Source: Rhodobacteraceae bacterium HLUCCA12 (GTDB lineage Bacteria; Pseudomonadota; Alphaproteobacteria; Rhodobacterales; Rhodobacteraceae). From it: a stretch of DNA of 64,000 nucleotides. The stretch spans positions 186,001-250,000 of the forward strand of contig LJSV01000003.1 in assembly GCA_001314715.1 (NCBI GenBank), in the 5' to 3' direction. The notes below the pieces were generated by a model, which saw only the letters and a program-made list of their open reading frames with translations, was not told where the DNA came from and made no database searches. Below are positions 38,896 to 48,561 of the stretch, one piece after another; the stretch's first letter is position 1, and each line of letters opens with the position of its first letter. The translations under genes and the position numbers were made by a program.

Positions 38896-40112
38896 GGCGC
38901 AGATCCCTTCGGATTGTCAGTTGTGGCCTGGGGTCGATCCCAAAGCGCGGTCGGGGGGCGATCGGCCTGCCGGGCCGAGGCGATTTCGGGCGCGCCGCCG
39001 TGAACCAGGGCATAGCCGGTCCAGTTGTTGGGGCGCGCGCGGATGTATTGCGGCGGATAGTCGATATCGACACCCAGTGCCGCCGCGGCATGCCAGGCCC
39101 AGCGCGGGTCGTCCAGCAGGGCGCGGGCGATGGCCACCAGATCGGCCCCGCCCTCGGCGACGATGGCCTGGGCCTGCGGTCCGTCAAGGATCTGGCCGAC
39201 GGCCATGGTGGCCAGCCCGGCCCGTTCGCGGATGCGCGCGGCGAACGGCACCTGATGGCCGGGCGTCGCCGCCGGGATGCGCACATCCGGCGTCAGATTG
39301 CCCGCCGACATGACCGCGTAATCCACGCCCAGCGCCGCAAGCGTCTGGGCCAATGCCACGGCATCGTCCAGCGTCAGCCCGTCAGGATGCCAATCGGTGC
39401 TGGTCATGCGCACGCCCAGCGCGCGCGTGGCAGGCAATGCGGCCCGCACAGCGCGCACGACCTCGATCAACAGGCGATTGCGTGCGGGCTGATCGCCGCC
39501 CCAGTCATCGGTGCGGCGATTGGTCAGCGGCGACAGGAACTGGTGCAGCAGGTAGCCATGCGCGGCGTGAATCTCGACCAGGTCGAACCCGGCGCGGTCG
39601 GCGCGTGCGGCGGCGGCGGCGAAATCGTCGATCACCTGTGCGATATCGGCCCCGGTCATGACGCGCGGCCGGTGCCAGCCCGGTGCGACCGGCAGGGCCG
39701 AGGGGGCGACGGTTTCCCACGCGCCTTCGTCCGGGGGAAGCGATTCGCCCTTGCTGCGCTCGAAGATACTGCGCGCCGAGGCCCGGCGGCCGGCATGGGA
39801 CAGCTGAATGCCCAGCGCGGCCGGCGAAAAGGCGCGTATCTGCGCCAGAATCGCACCCAGCGCCGCCTCATGGGAAGCGTCGTAAAGGCCCAGGCAGCCA
39901 TGCGTGATCCGGCCTTGCGCGTTGACGGCCGTGGCCTCGGCGATCACCAGCCCGGCGCCCGACAGCGCCAGCCCGCCCAGATGCACCAGATGCCAGGGCT
40001 GGACCCGCCCGGCAACGGCGCTGTATTGGCACATCGGCGAGGCCACGATGCGGTTTTCAAGACGCAGCGGACCCAGGGTGAACGGAGAAAAAAGTGTCGC
40101 GGCCGTGGTCAT
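38892..40112 (-). CDS. NADH:flavin oxidoreductase / Old Yellow Enzyme family
   Basis: LFSPFTLGPLRLENRIVASPMCQYSA...QLSHAGRRAS...FDLVEIHAAHGYLLHQFLSPLTNRRTDDWGG. Confidence 0.92.
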   Translation of the reverse strand: MTTAATLFSPFTLGPLRLENRIVASPMCQYSAVAGRVQPWHLVHLGGLALSGAGLVIAEATAVNAQGRITHGCLGLYDASHEAALGAILAQIRAFSPAALGIQLSHAGRRASARSIFERSKGESLPPDEGAWETVAPSALPVAPGWHRPRVMTGADIAQVIDDFAAAAARADRAGFDLVEIHAAHGYLLHQFLSPLTNRRTDDWGGDQPARNRLLIEVVRAVRAALPATRALGVRMTSTDWHPDGLTLDDAVALAQTLAALGVDYAVMSAGNLTPDVRIPAATPGHQVPFAARIRERAGLATMAVGQILDGPQAQAIVAEGGADLVAIARALLDDPRWAWHAAAALGVDIDYPPQYIRARPNNWTGYALVHGGAPEIASARQADRPPTALWDRPQATTDNPKGSAP

Positions 40113-40247
40113 GTGCCCTTCGCGATTGCCGGTTGCCGGAGGCGAGTAAAGCCGCCAGCCGCCACAATCACAAGGAACGCCTGCCCTGGCGGCCGGCTTT
40201 CACATCTGTGAAGGCCGGACCGACGCGCATGGGCGGCACGCGCACGA

Positions 40248-43200
40248 TCAGGGGGGCGTCACGGACCATTCAAAGGCCCGATCCAGCCGGTTGCCGAACC
40301 TGTCGCCGAAGGCCGGCCCCAGCCGCACGGTCAGCGCCTCGTCGGGGTCGGATTGCGGGTCTTGCGGCCAAAGCGACAGATGCCGTCCATCGGGCGAGAG
40401 CGCGGCGCGATGGCGGATCGGCGCGCCATCGGTGCCGAGCAGGGACACATGCGCCAGGCTTTCGGCCGGGATGGCGCGATCGAACCGCGCGCCGATCAGC
40501 GGCGCATCGGACAGCGAAACCGGCTCGGGCGGGCGGTCCAGCAGCACCGGAATGATGCGGCTGCGCTGGGCAATGCCGTCGCGCACCGTCAAGCGCAGGC
40601 TGGGTGCCGGCCCGACCGGCAATTCGGCCGGGTCGATCCGGGCGCCGGTGGCGATCTGGTCCAGCAGCAGGAACTGCCAGTCGCTTTCGGCATCGGGGCT
40701 GTATTGCAGATCGACCCGCGGCCGATCCCCATGAAGCGCCCAGTCCAGTCGTGCCGGCCCCGCGCGCAGGTCCAGCACCTGCGATTGCGGTTCGGCGCGC
40801 GGCGCGGTTTCGGGTGCCGCAAGACTGGCCAGCACCGTATCACCGCGCCGGACGATCAGGTCGCGGGCCGCTGGGTGATACGGCAGGGTCAGGGCGAAAT
40901 CCTGCCACCAGGCGGGATCGTCCGGGTCGGATGCGGTGGCGTCGGGCGTGGCCAGTCGCGGCGCATTGCCCTGCGGCGTCAGGTCGTGATGGCCATCCTC
41001 GGCCAGGGCCGGCGGCGGGGCGGGCTGGAACCGCACCGCCGACAGCACCGCGCCCGCGTCGTCGCGCAACTCGGCGGTGAAATCGCCCGAGGAGGGGCCC
41101 TGATGCGACAGCGGCGTCCGGCTGACGTGGTCGATGCGCGCATCCGCCCCCTGCGGATGCAGCGCGCCCAGAACCGCAAGCCGTTCTGGCGGCGGGCGAT
41201 CCCCGGCGATCAGCCGCGCGATGGTGGCCGGATCGGGCCCCCCGGCAGACGCCAGCCGAACCGGCCCGTCATCGAGAAATCCGAACCGCCGGCTGCCGGG
41301 GGCACCGCCGAATGCCCCCATCAACTGTCCGTATTCCGCCTGATTGAGCCAGATCCAGCCGGTGGGCGTGACGCTGGGCCACATCAGCGGCGCCAGAATG
41401 CCGTCAGCCTCGGCGTTGCCGTGCGCGGCCGACTTGTTCCAGCCGGTGCTGCCGTCAAGCGCCAGGCGAAACCCCTCGATCGTCGGGTCGTCATGGCTGG
41501 CGGGATGGCGCGCGCCGAGCTGGCTGAGATCGCCGGGATTGTGGTTCAGCCCCAGCGCATGGCCCAGTTCGTGCACGATCCCCATGGCCAGCGTGTCCGC
41601 ATCGACGCCGGGGTCGATGGCCATGCCGATGCCGCGATCCTGCTGGTGCAGCGAGAAGAAATCGCCAACCCCTGTGGCGCGGCCGATCTCGGCGACCTCG
41701 AACGGATAGAGGATCAGGATCGCGTCTGCGGGCGTGCGGTGCAGGTCCATCAGCCAGCGCAACCGCGCCGCCGCGCGCCGCACGACATTGACCGCGCGCG
41801 CATCCGATTCCCAGAAGACATTGCTGCCCAGCGCCTCGTTGAGATCCCACAACCCGTTGTGGAACACCAGGTCCGAGGTGCTGACAGTGGTGTCGTCGTA
41901 ATCGGTGAACAGAAACGCGCGGTCGATCGTGCCCTCGACGCCGGGAATGTGGATCGGGGCCATCGCGGTGGCGCGCACGGGAAACAGCTGGGTTGCCAGC
42001 ACCTGCGCGTCGGCAACGGTGCTGCGGGTATGCGCGCGCACCTCGTCGGGCACGCCGCCGGCCCAGCTGCCGGCTTCGAGAAAGGCATAGCGCACGCGCA
42101 AGGTGCGCGGCTCGACACCCCAGTTGCGAAAGCGGTCCTCGCCCTCGAACTCGGTGCTTTCAAGTGGCTCGGGCCAGGGATCAAAGGGGGTGACGCGCGC
42201 CGAAATCAGGCGCTCTGCCCCCGACCATTCGGGCATCCAGCCGAACAGGTTGACCGTATCGACGGCCAGGCGCCGATCCTCTGCGGCGAAACTGTCGTCG
42301 TGGTAGATGCGCAGAACCCCATCGGCATCGGGCGTGCGCCCGTGCTGACCCAGCAGGCGCACCGGCTCGACCGTGGCCTCGACGGTGGCGGGGAAATCGT
42401 GCACCTGCCAATCGGGATGGATCTCATCACGGTGGGTCCATTGCGGTGTCAGCCGCAAGAGCGCGGGCTTGCCCGCGATCAGCGGGGCGTTGCGCATGGT
42501 CTGATAGACATTGAGCGCGATCTGCACGTCATCGTCCGACATGCCCCGATCGGGATCGACCAGCGTCGAGAACCGCCAGTCGCGCCCCTGATCCAGATAG
42601 TGCTCGCCCTCGCGCGACCGAACGCCCTCGGGGCCGCCGGTCAGACGGGCCTCGAATCGGGTGGCATCGGGCAGCGGATCGTCAGGCAGGAAGGCATAGG
42701 TGACATCATCGCGCGGCTCGATCCGCCCGGCGATATCGACCACCTCGCCGGCGGCGTTGCGGGTCTCGACCACAAAGGATTGTCGCAAACTGTCCAGATC
42801 AACCGGGTCACTGAACGCCAGGGTGATGCGCGGGGTCTGGTAATTGACATTCTCGCGCTGGCTTTCGGGTGTCACCTCGACCAGTTCCAGCGGTTGATGC
42901 AGGCAGCTTTCGGGATCTTGTTCATAGGCCGCGCGTTCGCAGACCCAGCCACGGATGCTGGCCACGCGCCCGGTCGGTTCAGATCCGTCGCTGCTGTATT
43001 CGACCACGCGGGCCTGAAAGCTCAGCCGGTAGGCGTCATCGCGGGTATCGACGCGCACCATGCCGCCATCGACCTCGGTATACAGAAACGCGTCGTTCAA
43101 CTGGCCGACGCCGGGGTTGCGCATGGCTTGGGGCGTGGCATAGCCCAGCACCCGGTCGGGCTGGAACATGTGGTTGGTGACGGCACCGACGCCCGTGCCC

Positions 43201-43697
43201 CCCGACCCCGCCCCGCCGCCGGTGCCCGCGAACGGGCGGCGCCACAGGCCGGAGCCGCCGTCGGGCAGATCGGCGAAAACCTGAAACGGCCAGTTGCGGG
43301 CATCGGTGTCGAGGATCGCGTGAACCTGCCGGCCGCTGCCGCCGACCGCAGTCAGACGGGTAACCGACAAAGACCCCGTGCCCGACACGGTTTCGGTCCA
43401 GGCGCCCGATGCCTGCATTTCCCAGACCACGGGGACATGGGCCTCGAACGGGGTCAGGCCACGCATGCGTTCGAACACCGCCTCGGGCAGGGTATCGATC
43501 CAGTCGGTGCGTGAGATGTCCTCGATCGCGCGAAACAGGCCCTCGGGCGAGGACAGGTCAGGGCGCAGTTCAGGCACTGGCAGATCGGGAATGTCCGGCA
43601 AGGCCTCGATCTGTTCGCGCGGGATCTCGATGGTCTGCGCCATCGCAGCGGGCGCACAGGCCAACATCGCAAGGACAAAAATCAGGACCTGGCGCAT
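40248..43697 (-). CDS. Large secreted zinc metalloprotease (metzincin-type HExxHxxGxxH)
   Basis: Signal peptide MRQVLIFVLAMLACAPAAMAQ; GIVHELGHALGLNHNPGDLSQLGARHPASHD motif; 1149 aa. Confidence 0.75.
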   Translation of the reverse strand: MRQVLIFVLAMLACAPAAMAQTIEIPREQIEALPDIPDLPVPELRPDLSSPEGLFRAIEDISRTDWIDTLPEAVFERMRGLTPFEAHVPVVWEMQASGAWTETVSGTGSLSVTRLTAVGGSGRQVHAILDTDARNWPFQVFADLPDGGSGLWRRPFAGTGGGAGSGGTGVGAVTNHMFQPDRVLGYATPQAMRNPGVGQLNDAFLYTEVDGGMVRVDTRDDAYRLSFQARVVEYSSDGSEPTGRVASIRGWVCERAAYEQDPESCLHQPLELVEVTPESQRENVNYQTPRITLAFSDPVDLDSLRQSFVVETRNAAGEVVDIAGRIEPRDDVTYAFLPDDPLPDATRFEARLTGGPEGVRSREGEHYLDQGRDWRFSTLVDPDRGMSDDDVQIALNVYQTMRNAPLIAGKPALLRLTPQWTHRDEIHPDWQVHDFPATVEATVEPVRLLGQHGRTPDADGVLRIYHDDSFAAEDRRLAVDTVNLFGWMPEWSGAERLISARVTPFDPWPEPLESTEFEGEDRFRNWGVEPRTLRVRYAFLEAGSWAGGVPDEVRAHTRSTVADAQVLATQLFPVRATAMAPIHIPGVEGTIDRAFLFTDYDDTTVSTSDLVFHNGLWDLNEALGSNVFWESDARAVNVVRRAAARLRWLMDLHRTPADAILILYPFEVAEIGRATGVGDFFSLHQQDRGIGMAIDPGVDADTLAMGIVHELGHALGLNHNPGDLSQLGARHPASHDDPTIEGFRLALDGSTGWNKSAAHGNAEADGILAPLMWPSVTPTGWIWLNQAEYGQLMGAFGGAPGSRRFGFLDDGPVRLASAGGPDPATIARLIAGDRPPPERLAVLGALHPQGADARIDHVSRTPLSHQGPSSGDFTAELRDDAGAVLSAVRFQPAPPPALAEDGHHDLTPQGNAPRLATPDATASDPDDPAWWQDFALTLPYHPAARDLIVRRGDTVLASLAAPETAPRAEPQSQVLDLRAGPARLDWALHGDRPRVDLQYSPDAESDWQFLLLDQIATGARIDPAELPVGPAPSLRLTVRDGIAQRSRIIPVLLDRPPEPVSLSDAPLIGARFDRAIPAESLAHVSLLGTDGAPIRHRAALSPDGRHLSLWPQDPQSDPDEALTVRLGPAFGDRFGNRLDRAFEWSVTPP

Positions 43698-43712
43698 CGC
43701 CGCCTCCGTTCG

Positions 43713-44450
43713 TCACGGGCGATAGGTTTCCTCTTGGTGCAGGGGGGTATCGAAGCGGCCCTCGACGGGCATGCAATCCGACAGATCCGCCCCGTCCATC
43801 AGGTTCTCGCCCTCCATGCGGCACAGGGTGGCGGCAAAGCGGCCCTCGGCATGGGCGCTGCCCGCGGAGAGGTCCAGACGGTCGAAGGTGACGGTGGAGT
43901 CGCTGCCATCCTCGCCCGAGACATAGAACAGTTCCGGCACCATCTGCCCGCCGCTTTCGACGACATACATGATCTCGGCGGGCATCGCCGTGCCCGGCGC
44001 CACATCCGCGTTGGTCAGGTGGATATCCAGTGCCAGAACCTGATCGGTCAGGATATTCGGGCTGTCGGTGTCATGCCCGCTGATCGACAGGCTGATGTTC
44101 TCCATCCCGCCCGCCGCACCCTGGGTGGCGCGGGCCATCGCCTCTTCAATGGCCTCAAGCTGGGCGCGTTCGGCGTCGGACAACTCGTCGGCCATCTCGC
44201 CCAGCGAATCCGACATGCCGGGCACCGACATCTCGATGCGCTGAAAATTGGCGCTGGCCCCGATCTGGCCATCACGTTCGCCGGTGATCGTCACCCATTC
44301 GCGGGCCTCGCCGTCCAGCGTGGCGGTGATCGCGCCCATGACCTCCATCGAGACATTGCCGCCGTCCTGGGCCGCGCCGACCGTGGCGACGGCAAGGCCA
44401 AGCGCAAGGGCCGTGGCGCCCGATTGCAGTTTTCGGCGGCGGATCATCAT
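43713..44450 (-). CDS. Secreted hypothetical protein
   Basis: MMIRRRKLQSGATALALGLAVATVGAAQDG signal peptide; immediately upstream of the metalloprotease on the same strand. Confidence 0.6.
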   Translation of the reverse strand: MMIRRRKLQSGATALALGLAVATVGAAQDGGNVSMEVMGAITATLDGEAREWVTITGERDGQIGASANFQRIEMSVPGMSDSLGEMADELSDAERAQLEAIEEAMARATQGAAGGMENISLSISGHDTDSPNILTDQVLALDIHLTNADVAPGTAMPAEIMYVVESGGQMVPELFYVSGEDGSDSTVTFDRLDLSAGSAHAEGRFAATLCRMEGENLMDGADLSDCMPVEGRFDTPLHQEETYRP

Positions 44451-44604
44451 GGGCAGGTTTCCTTTGGATGTTACAGCCTCTTTCCGGCAGCCGGCACGGC
44501 CGACACCATCAAGCGCGCTGACACTACCCCGGCAGCCCAGATCACGGCCCCGTTCGAACGAAGGGGGCGCCCGCCGTTTGCGCCGCATGTCGCAAGTAAC
44601 GGCG

Positions 44605-46503
44605 TCAGGCCCAGTCCCAAGGCACGGTAAAGGCGCCCAGCGCATGCGACACGGCCGCGTCGTTAACATCGCCCGTGCGTTCGATACGGGCGACGAGGCC
44701 GCGCTTCTTGTCCTCGAACACCTCGGCCACGCGCGCGTTCAGACCTTCTTCCTTGAACAAGCCGTCAAAGACGCGCGCGATCGCCAGGCGCCGCAGATCG
44801 GGCTTGAAGATCTTGCCGACCGCTGTCTTGGGCAGTTCGGGCAATATCTCGATGTATTTGGGCACCGCCGCGCGTTCGGCGATCCGTTCCGCCGCGTGCT
44901 CCATCAACTCGCGGGTGCTGGTGCGGGCGTCCGAGACAAGCTCGACATAGGCGCAAGGCAGCTCGCCCGCCGTGGCATCGGGCTGACCGATCGCGCCGGC
45001 AAAGGCCACGGCCGGATGGCTGAGCAGGGCCTCTTCGATCATCGCGGGGTCGATGTTGTGGCCGCCGCGAATGATCAGATCCTTGGCGCGGCCGGTGATC
45101 CACAGATAGCCATCGGCGTCGATGCGGCCCAGATCGCCCGTGCGCAGATAGCGCCCCTGGGCAAAGAGGCCCAGGTTCTTGGCCTCTTCGGTATAGGTCG
45201 AGCCCTCATAGATGCCGGGCGAGCTGACACAGATCTCGCCCACCTGATCGACGGCGCATTCATGGTTGATGTCGCCGTTCGCGGCAAGGTTGAGGATGCG
45301 CACATCGGTATAGGGGAACGGAATGCCCACCGAGCCGATCTTCTTTTCCCCATCCACAGGATTGGCCGAGACAAGGCAGGTGGCCTCGGTCAGGCCATAT
45401 CCCTCGACAATGGCAACACCGGTCGCCTGTTCGAAACGTTTGTAAAGTTCAACGGGCAGGGCAGCCGAGCCGGAAAACCCGTTGCGCAAGGTTGAAATAT
45501 CCGCATTCACCTTGCGCTGCATGAGCGCCGAAAGCGCCGTGGGAACCGTGAACATGAAGGTTGCCTGCCAGCGTTCGACCAGCTTCCAGAAGTTGTCGAA
45601 CACGCCATCGCCGCGATAGCCCTGCGGCGTGGGAAAGACGACATGGGCACCCGAACAAAGCGAGGCCATCATGACCGGATAGGCGGCAAAGACATGAAAC
45701 AGCGGCAGCGGGCAGAGGATGATATCCTCGGGCGAGAACAGAAGTTCACCCCCCAGCCACCCGTTATAGAGAAGACCCGAGGCCTTGTGCTGGGCGACCT
45801 TTGGCGTGCCGGTCGTGCCGCCGGTATGGAAATAGGCGCAGACGCGGTCGTTTCCGGCCAGATCGAAGGTCAGGTGATCGGCGGGCTGGCGCGCCATCTC
45901 GGCGTTGAAATCCAGCACGCGGGCCGTGTGATGCACCGGGTTCTTGGGGCGGATGAACGGCACGATCCAGCTTTTGGGCGGGCTCATGTAGCGCAAGAGA
46001 TCGATTTCCAGAACGGTGCGCACATCGGGGGCGTTGCCCACCGCCTCGGCCACTTTCTGCGCGACATCGGTCTTGGGAAAGCTGCGCAGCGTGACCACGA
46101 CCTTGGCCTTGGTCTCGCGCAGGATGCCGGCGATCTTTTCGGGCTCCAGCAGCGGGTTGACCGGGTTGACCACGCCCGCGGTCATGGCGCCGAACAGCGC
46201 GATCGCGGTTTCGTTGATCGTGGGCAGGATATAGGCAACGGTGTCGCCCTCATTCACGCCAAGGCTGCGAAACAGATTGGCGGCCTGGGTAACCTGGGCA
46301 TGAAACTGCGTCCAGGTCAGGGTCTCGGCCTTGGCGCCGGGGTCTGAAAACAGCTGGAACGAGATCGCATTGCGGCTGCCGTGGCGGTTGCGAGTGCGCG
46401 TGATCTGTTCATAGACGGTCACGGGCACATCGCGTTCGCTCCAGGGCATCTGGGCTTCGATGGCATCACGGTCGGCAATGCTGGCAAAACGGTTGTTGGG
46501 CAT
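44605..46503 (-). CDS. Acyl-CoA synthetase (AMP-forming)
   Basis: YFHTGGTTGTPKVAQHK, GYGLTEATCLVSANP, YLRTGDLGRIDADGYLWITGRAKDLIIRGGHNIDP, KTAVGKIFKPDLRR. Confidence 0.92.
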   Translation of the reverse strand: MPNNRFASIADRDAIEAQMPWSERDVPVTVYEQITRTRNRHGSRNAISFQLFSDPGAKAETLTWTQFHAQVTQAANLFRSLGVNEGDTVAYILPTINETAIALFGAMTAGVVNPVNPLLEPEKIAGILRETKAKVVVTLRSFPKTDVAQKVAEAVGNAPDVRTVLEIDLLRYMSPPKSWIVPFIRPKNPVHHTARVLDFNAEMARQPADHLTFDLAGNDRVCAYFHTGGTTGTPKVAQHKASGLLYNGWLGGELLFSPEDIILCPLPLFHVFAAYPVMMASLCSGAHVVFPTPQGYRGDGVFDNFWKLVERWQATFMFTVPTALSALMQRKVNADISTLRNGFSGSAALPVELYKRFEQATGVAIVEGYGLTEATCLVSANPVDGEKKIGSVGIPFPYTDVRILNLAANGDINHECAVDQVGEICVSSPGIYEGSTYTEEAKNLGLFAQGRYLRTGDLGRIDADGYLWITGRAKDLIIRGGHNIDPAMIEEALLSHPAVAFAGAIGQPDATAGELPCAYVELVSDARTSTRELMEHAAERIAERAAVPKYIEILPELPKTAVGKIFKPDLRRLAIARVFDGLFKEEGLNARVAEVFEDKKRGLVARIERTGDVNDAAVSHALGAFTVPWDWA

Positions 46504-46579
46504 GGTGTCCTCCCCTGCGCGTGACCCATTGATGGCGCTTTTGCGCGCCAAGGGCAATGCGGTGAACCTGCCGCGAACG

Positions 46580-48376
46580 TCAGGTCAAGCCGTCCTGACC
46601 CTCGGTAAACTGCAAACGCGCCAGCCGCGCATAGAGCCCGTCTTGTGCCACCAGCGCCTCATGCGTGCCTTCGGCGACGATCCGGCCCTGATCGAAGACA
46701 ACGATTCGGTCGGCCTTGCGCACGGTCGCCAGCCGATGCGCGACCACCAGCGTGGTGCGATCCTTCGACAGATGTTCGACCGCGCGCTGCACGGCGCGTT
46801 CGCTTTCGGCATCCAGCGCCGAGGTCGCCTCGTCCAGCAACAGGATGGGCGTGTCGCGCAAGATCGCACGAGCAATGGCGATGCGCTGTTTTTGCCCGCC
46901 CGACAGCATCACCCCGCGTTCGCCCAGCTGGGTCTCATAGCCCTGCGGCAGGGCGGCGATGAACTCATGCGCCGCCGCGGCGCGGGCTGCGGCCTCGATC
47001 TCGGCATCGGTGGCGTCGGGGCGGCCAAAGCGGATGTTCTCGCGCGCCGAGGCACCGAATATCATCGGATCTTGCGGGACCAGCGCCATGGTGCTGCGCA
47101 GGTCGGTGCGGGTCAGGTCGCGGATATCGACCCCGTCCAGCCGGATCGCGCCCTGCTGCGGGTCGTAGAACCGCATGAGCAATTGAATGATCGTGGTCTT
47201 GCCCGCCCCCGACGGCCCCACCAGCGCCACGGTTTCCCCCGGCGCCACGTCAATCGACACCCCGTCCAGCGCCGACTGACCGGGGCGCGAGGGGTAGTGA
47301 AACCGCACCGACTGAAACGCGACCGCGCCGCGCACCGGCTGGGGCAACGCCACAGGCGCGGCGGGATCTTGCACCTGATCGATGGCCTTCATCAGTTCGA
47401 CCAGGCGTTCGGTCGCACCAGCGGCGCGCTGCAACTCGCCCCAGATTTCCGACAGCGCGCCGACCGAGCCCGCGACGATTACCGAATAGATGACGAATTG
47501 CACCAGCTCGCCGATCGTCATGGTGCCCGCGCGCACGTCCAGCGCGCCGATCCACAGCACCCCGACGATGCCGCTGAACACCAGAAAGATCACGATCACG
47601 GTCATCACCGCGCGCGTGGCGATCCGCTTGAGCGCGATGGCATAGGATTTCTCGGTCACGTCGTCGAACGCCGCGCTGCTGTGGCGTTCATGGGTAAAGG
47701 CCTGCACCGTCTGGACCGCGCCCAACGCCTCGGAGGCTGAACCCGAAGAGGCCGCGATCCAGTCCTGGTTCTCGCGCGAGAGGCGGCGCAGGCGGCGCCC
47801 CAGCACCACGATCGGCACGATCACCGCCGGCACCAGCAAGAGCACAAGACCCGTCAGCTTGGGCGAGGTCAGTGCCAGTAGCGCCAGCCCGCCGAACAGC
47901 AGCAAGACGTTACGCAGCGCCACCGAGATCGACGATCCGACGATGGACTGGATCAGCGTGGTGTCGGTGGTGATGCGCGACAGCACCTCGCCGGTCATGA
48001 TGCGTTCATAGAACGCGGGGCTGAGACCGATCACGCGCGCGAAAACCGCACGACGTATGTCGGCCACGACCCGTTCGCCCAGACGGGTCACCATGTAGTA
48101 ACGCGCGCCGGTTCCCAGCGCCAGCAAGGCCGCAATTCCCAGCGAGGCCGCGAAATACTGGTTGAGCAGGTGCAACTCGCCGTCGCCGAAACTATCCACG
48201 ACACGGCGCACGGCCAACGGCAGCGCCAGTGACACCATCGCCGTCACCGTCAGTGCGACCAGCGCGCCCGCCAGCAACATCCGATAGCGCGACAGAAAGG
48301 GCCAAAGACCGGACAGCGCCCCGACTCTGCGCGAGGCCGCGCGTTCATCGTTCTGGATCTGGGGGGTATCGGCCAT
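46580..48376 (-). CDS. ABC transporter, fused permease/ATP-binding (MsbA-like exporter)
   Basis: TM domain plus VALVGPSGAGKTTIIQLLMRFYD, LSGGQKQRIAIARAILRDTPILLLDEATSALD. Confidence 0.93.
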   Translation of the reverse strand: MADTPQIQNDERAASRRVGALSGLWPFLSRYRMLLAGALVALTVTAMVSLALPLAVRRVVDSFGDGELHLLNQYFAASLGIAALLALGTGARYYMVTRLGERVVADIRRAVFARVIGLSPAFYERIMTGEVLSRITTDTTLIQSIVGSSISVALRNVLLLFGGLALLALTSPKLTGLVLLLVPAVIVPIVVLGRRLRRLSRENQDWIAASSGSASEALGAVQTVQAFTHERHSSAAFDDVTEKSYAIALKRIATRAVMTVIVIFLVFSGIVGVLWIGALDVRAGTMTIGELVQFVIYSVIVAGSVGALSEIWGELQRAAGATERLVELMKAIDQVQDPAAPVALPQPVRGAVAFQSVRFHYPSRPGQSALDGVSIDVAPGETVALVGPSGAGKTTIIQLLMRFYDPQQGAIRLDGVDIRDLTRTDLRSTMALVPQDPMIFGASARENIRFGRPDATDAEIEAAARAAAAHEFIAALPQGYETQLGERGVMLSGGQKQRIAIARAILRDTPILLLDEATSALDAESERAVQRAVEHLSKDRTTLVVAHRLATVRKADRIVVFDQGRIVAEGTHEALVAQDGLYARLARLQFTEGQDGLT

Positions 48377-48561
48377 GGCTCCGCTTGCAATCAGGTCGGT
48401 CGCCCGCCGGTTTAGGCGAGAGCGCGGTCCGGGGCAAGCGCACTTGCCGCGCGGCCAGTTGCCGCATTGGCCCCGCGGATACCTGGCGTGCCGCTTCGCG
48501 GTCTTTTCCTTTGCGGCGTTTCGTCCCATGATCGCGCCGCAAAGATCAGGCAAGGGCAGCC

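Noticed and set aside
40353-43514. 1053-aa plus-strand ORF opposite the metalloprotease gene
   Set aside because: Low-complexity R/G/H/Q-rich shadow ORF produced by high-GC antisense of a well-supported gene; no recognisable domains.
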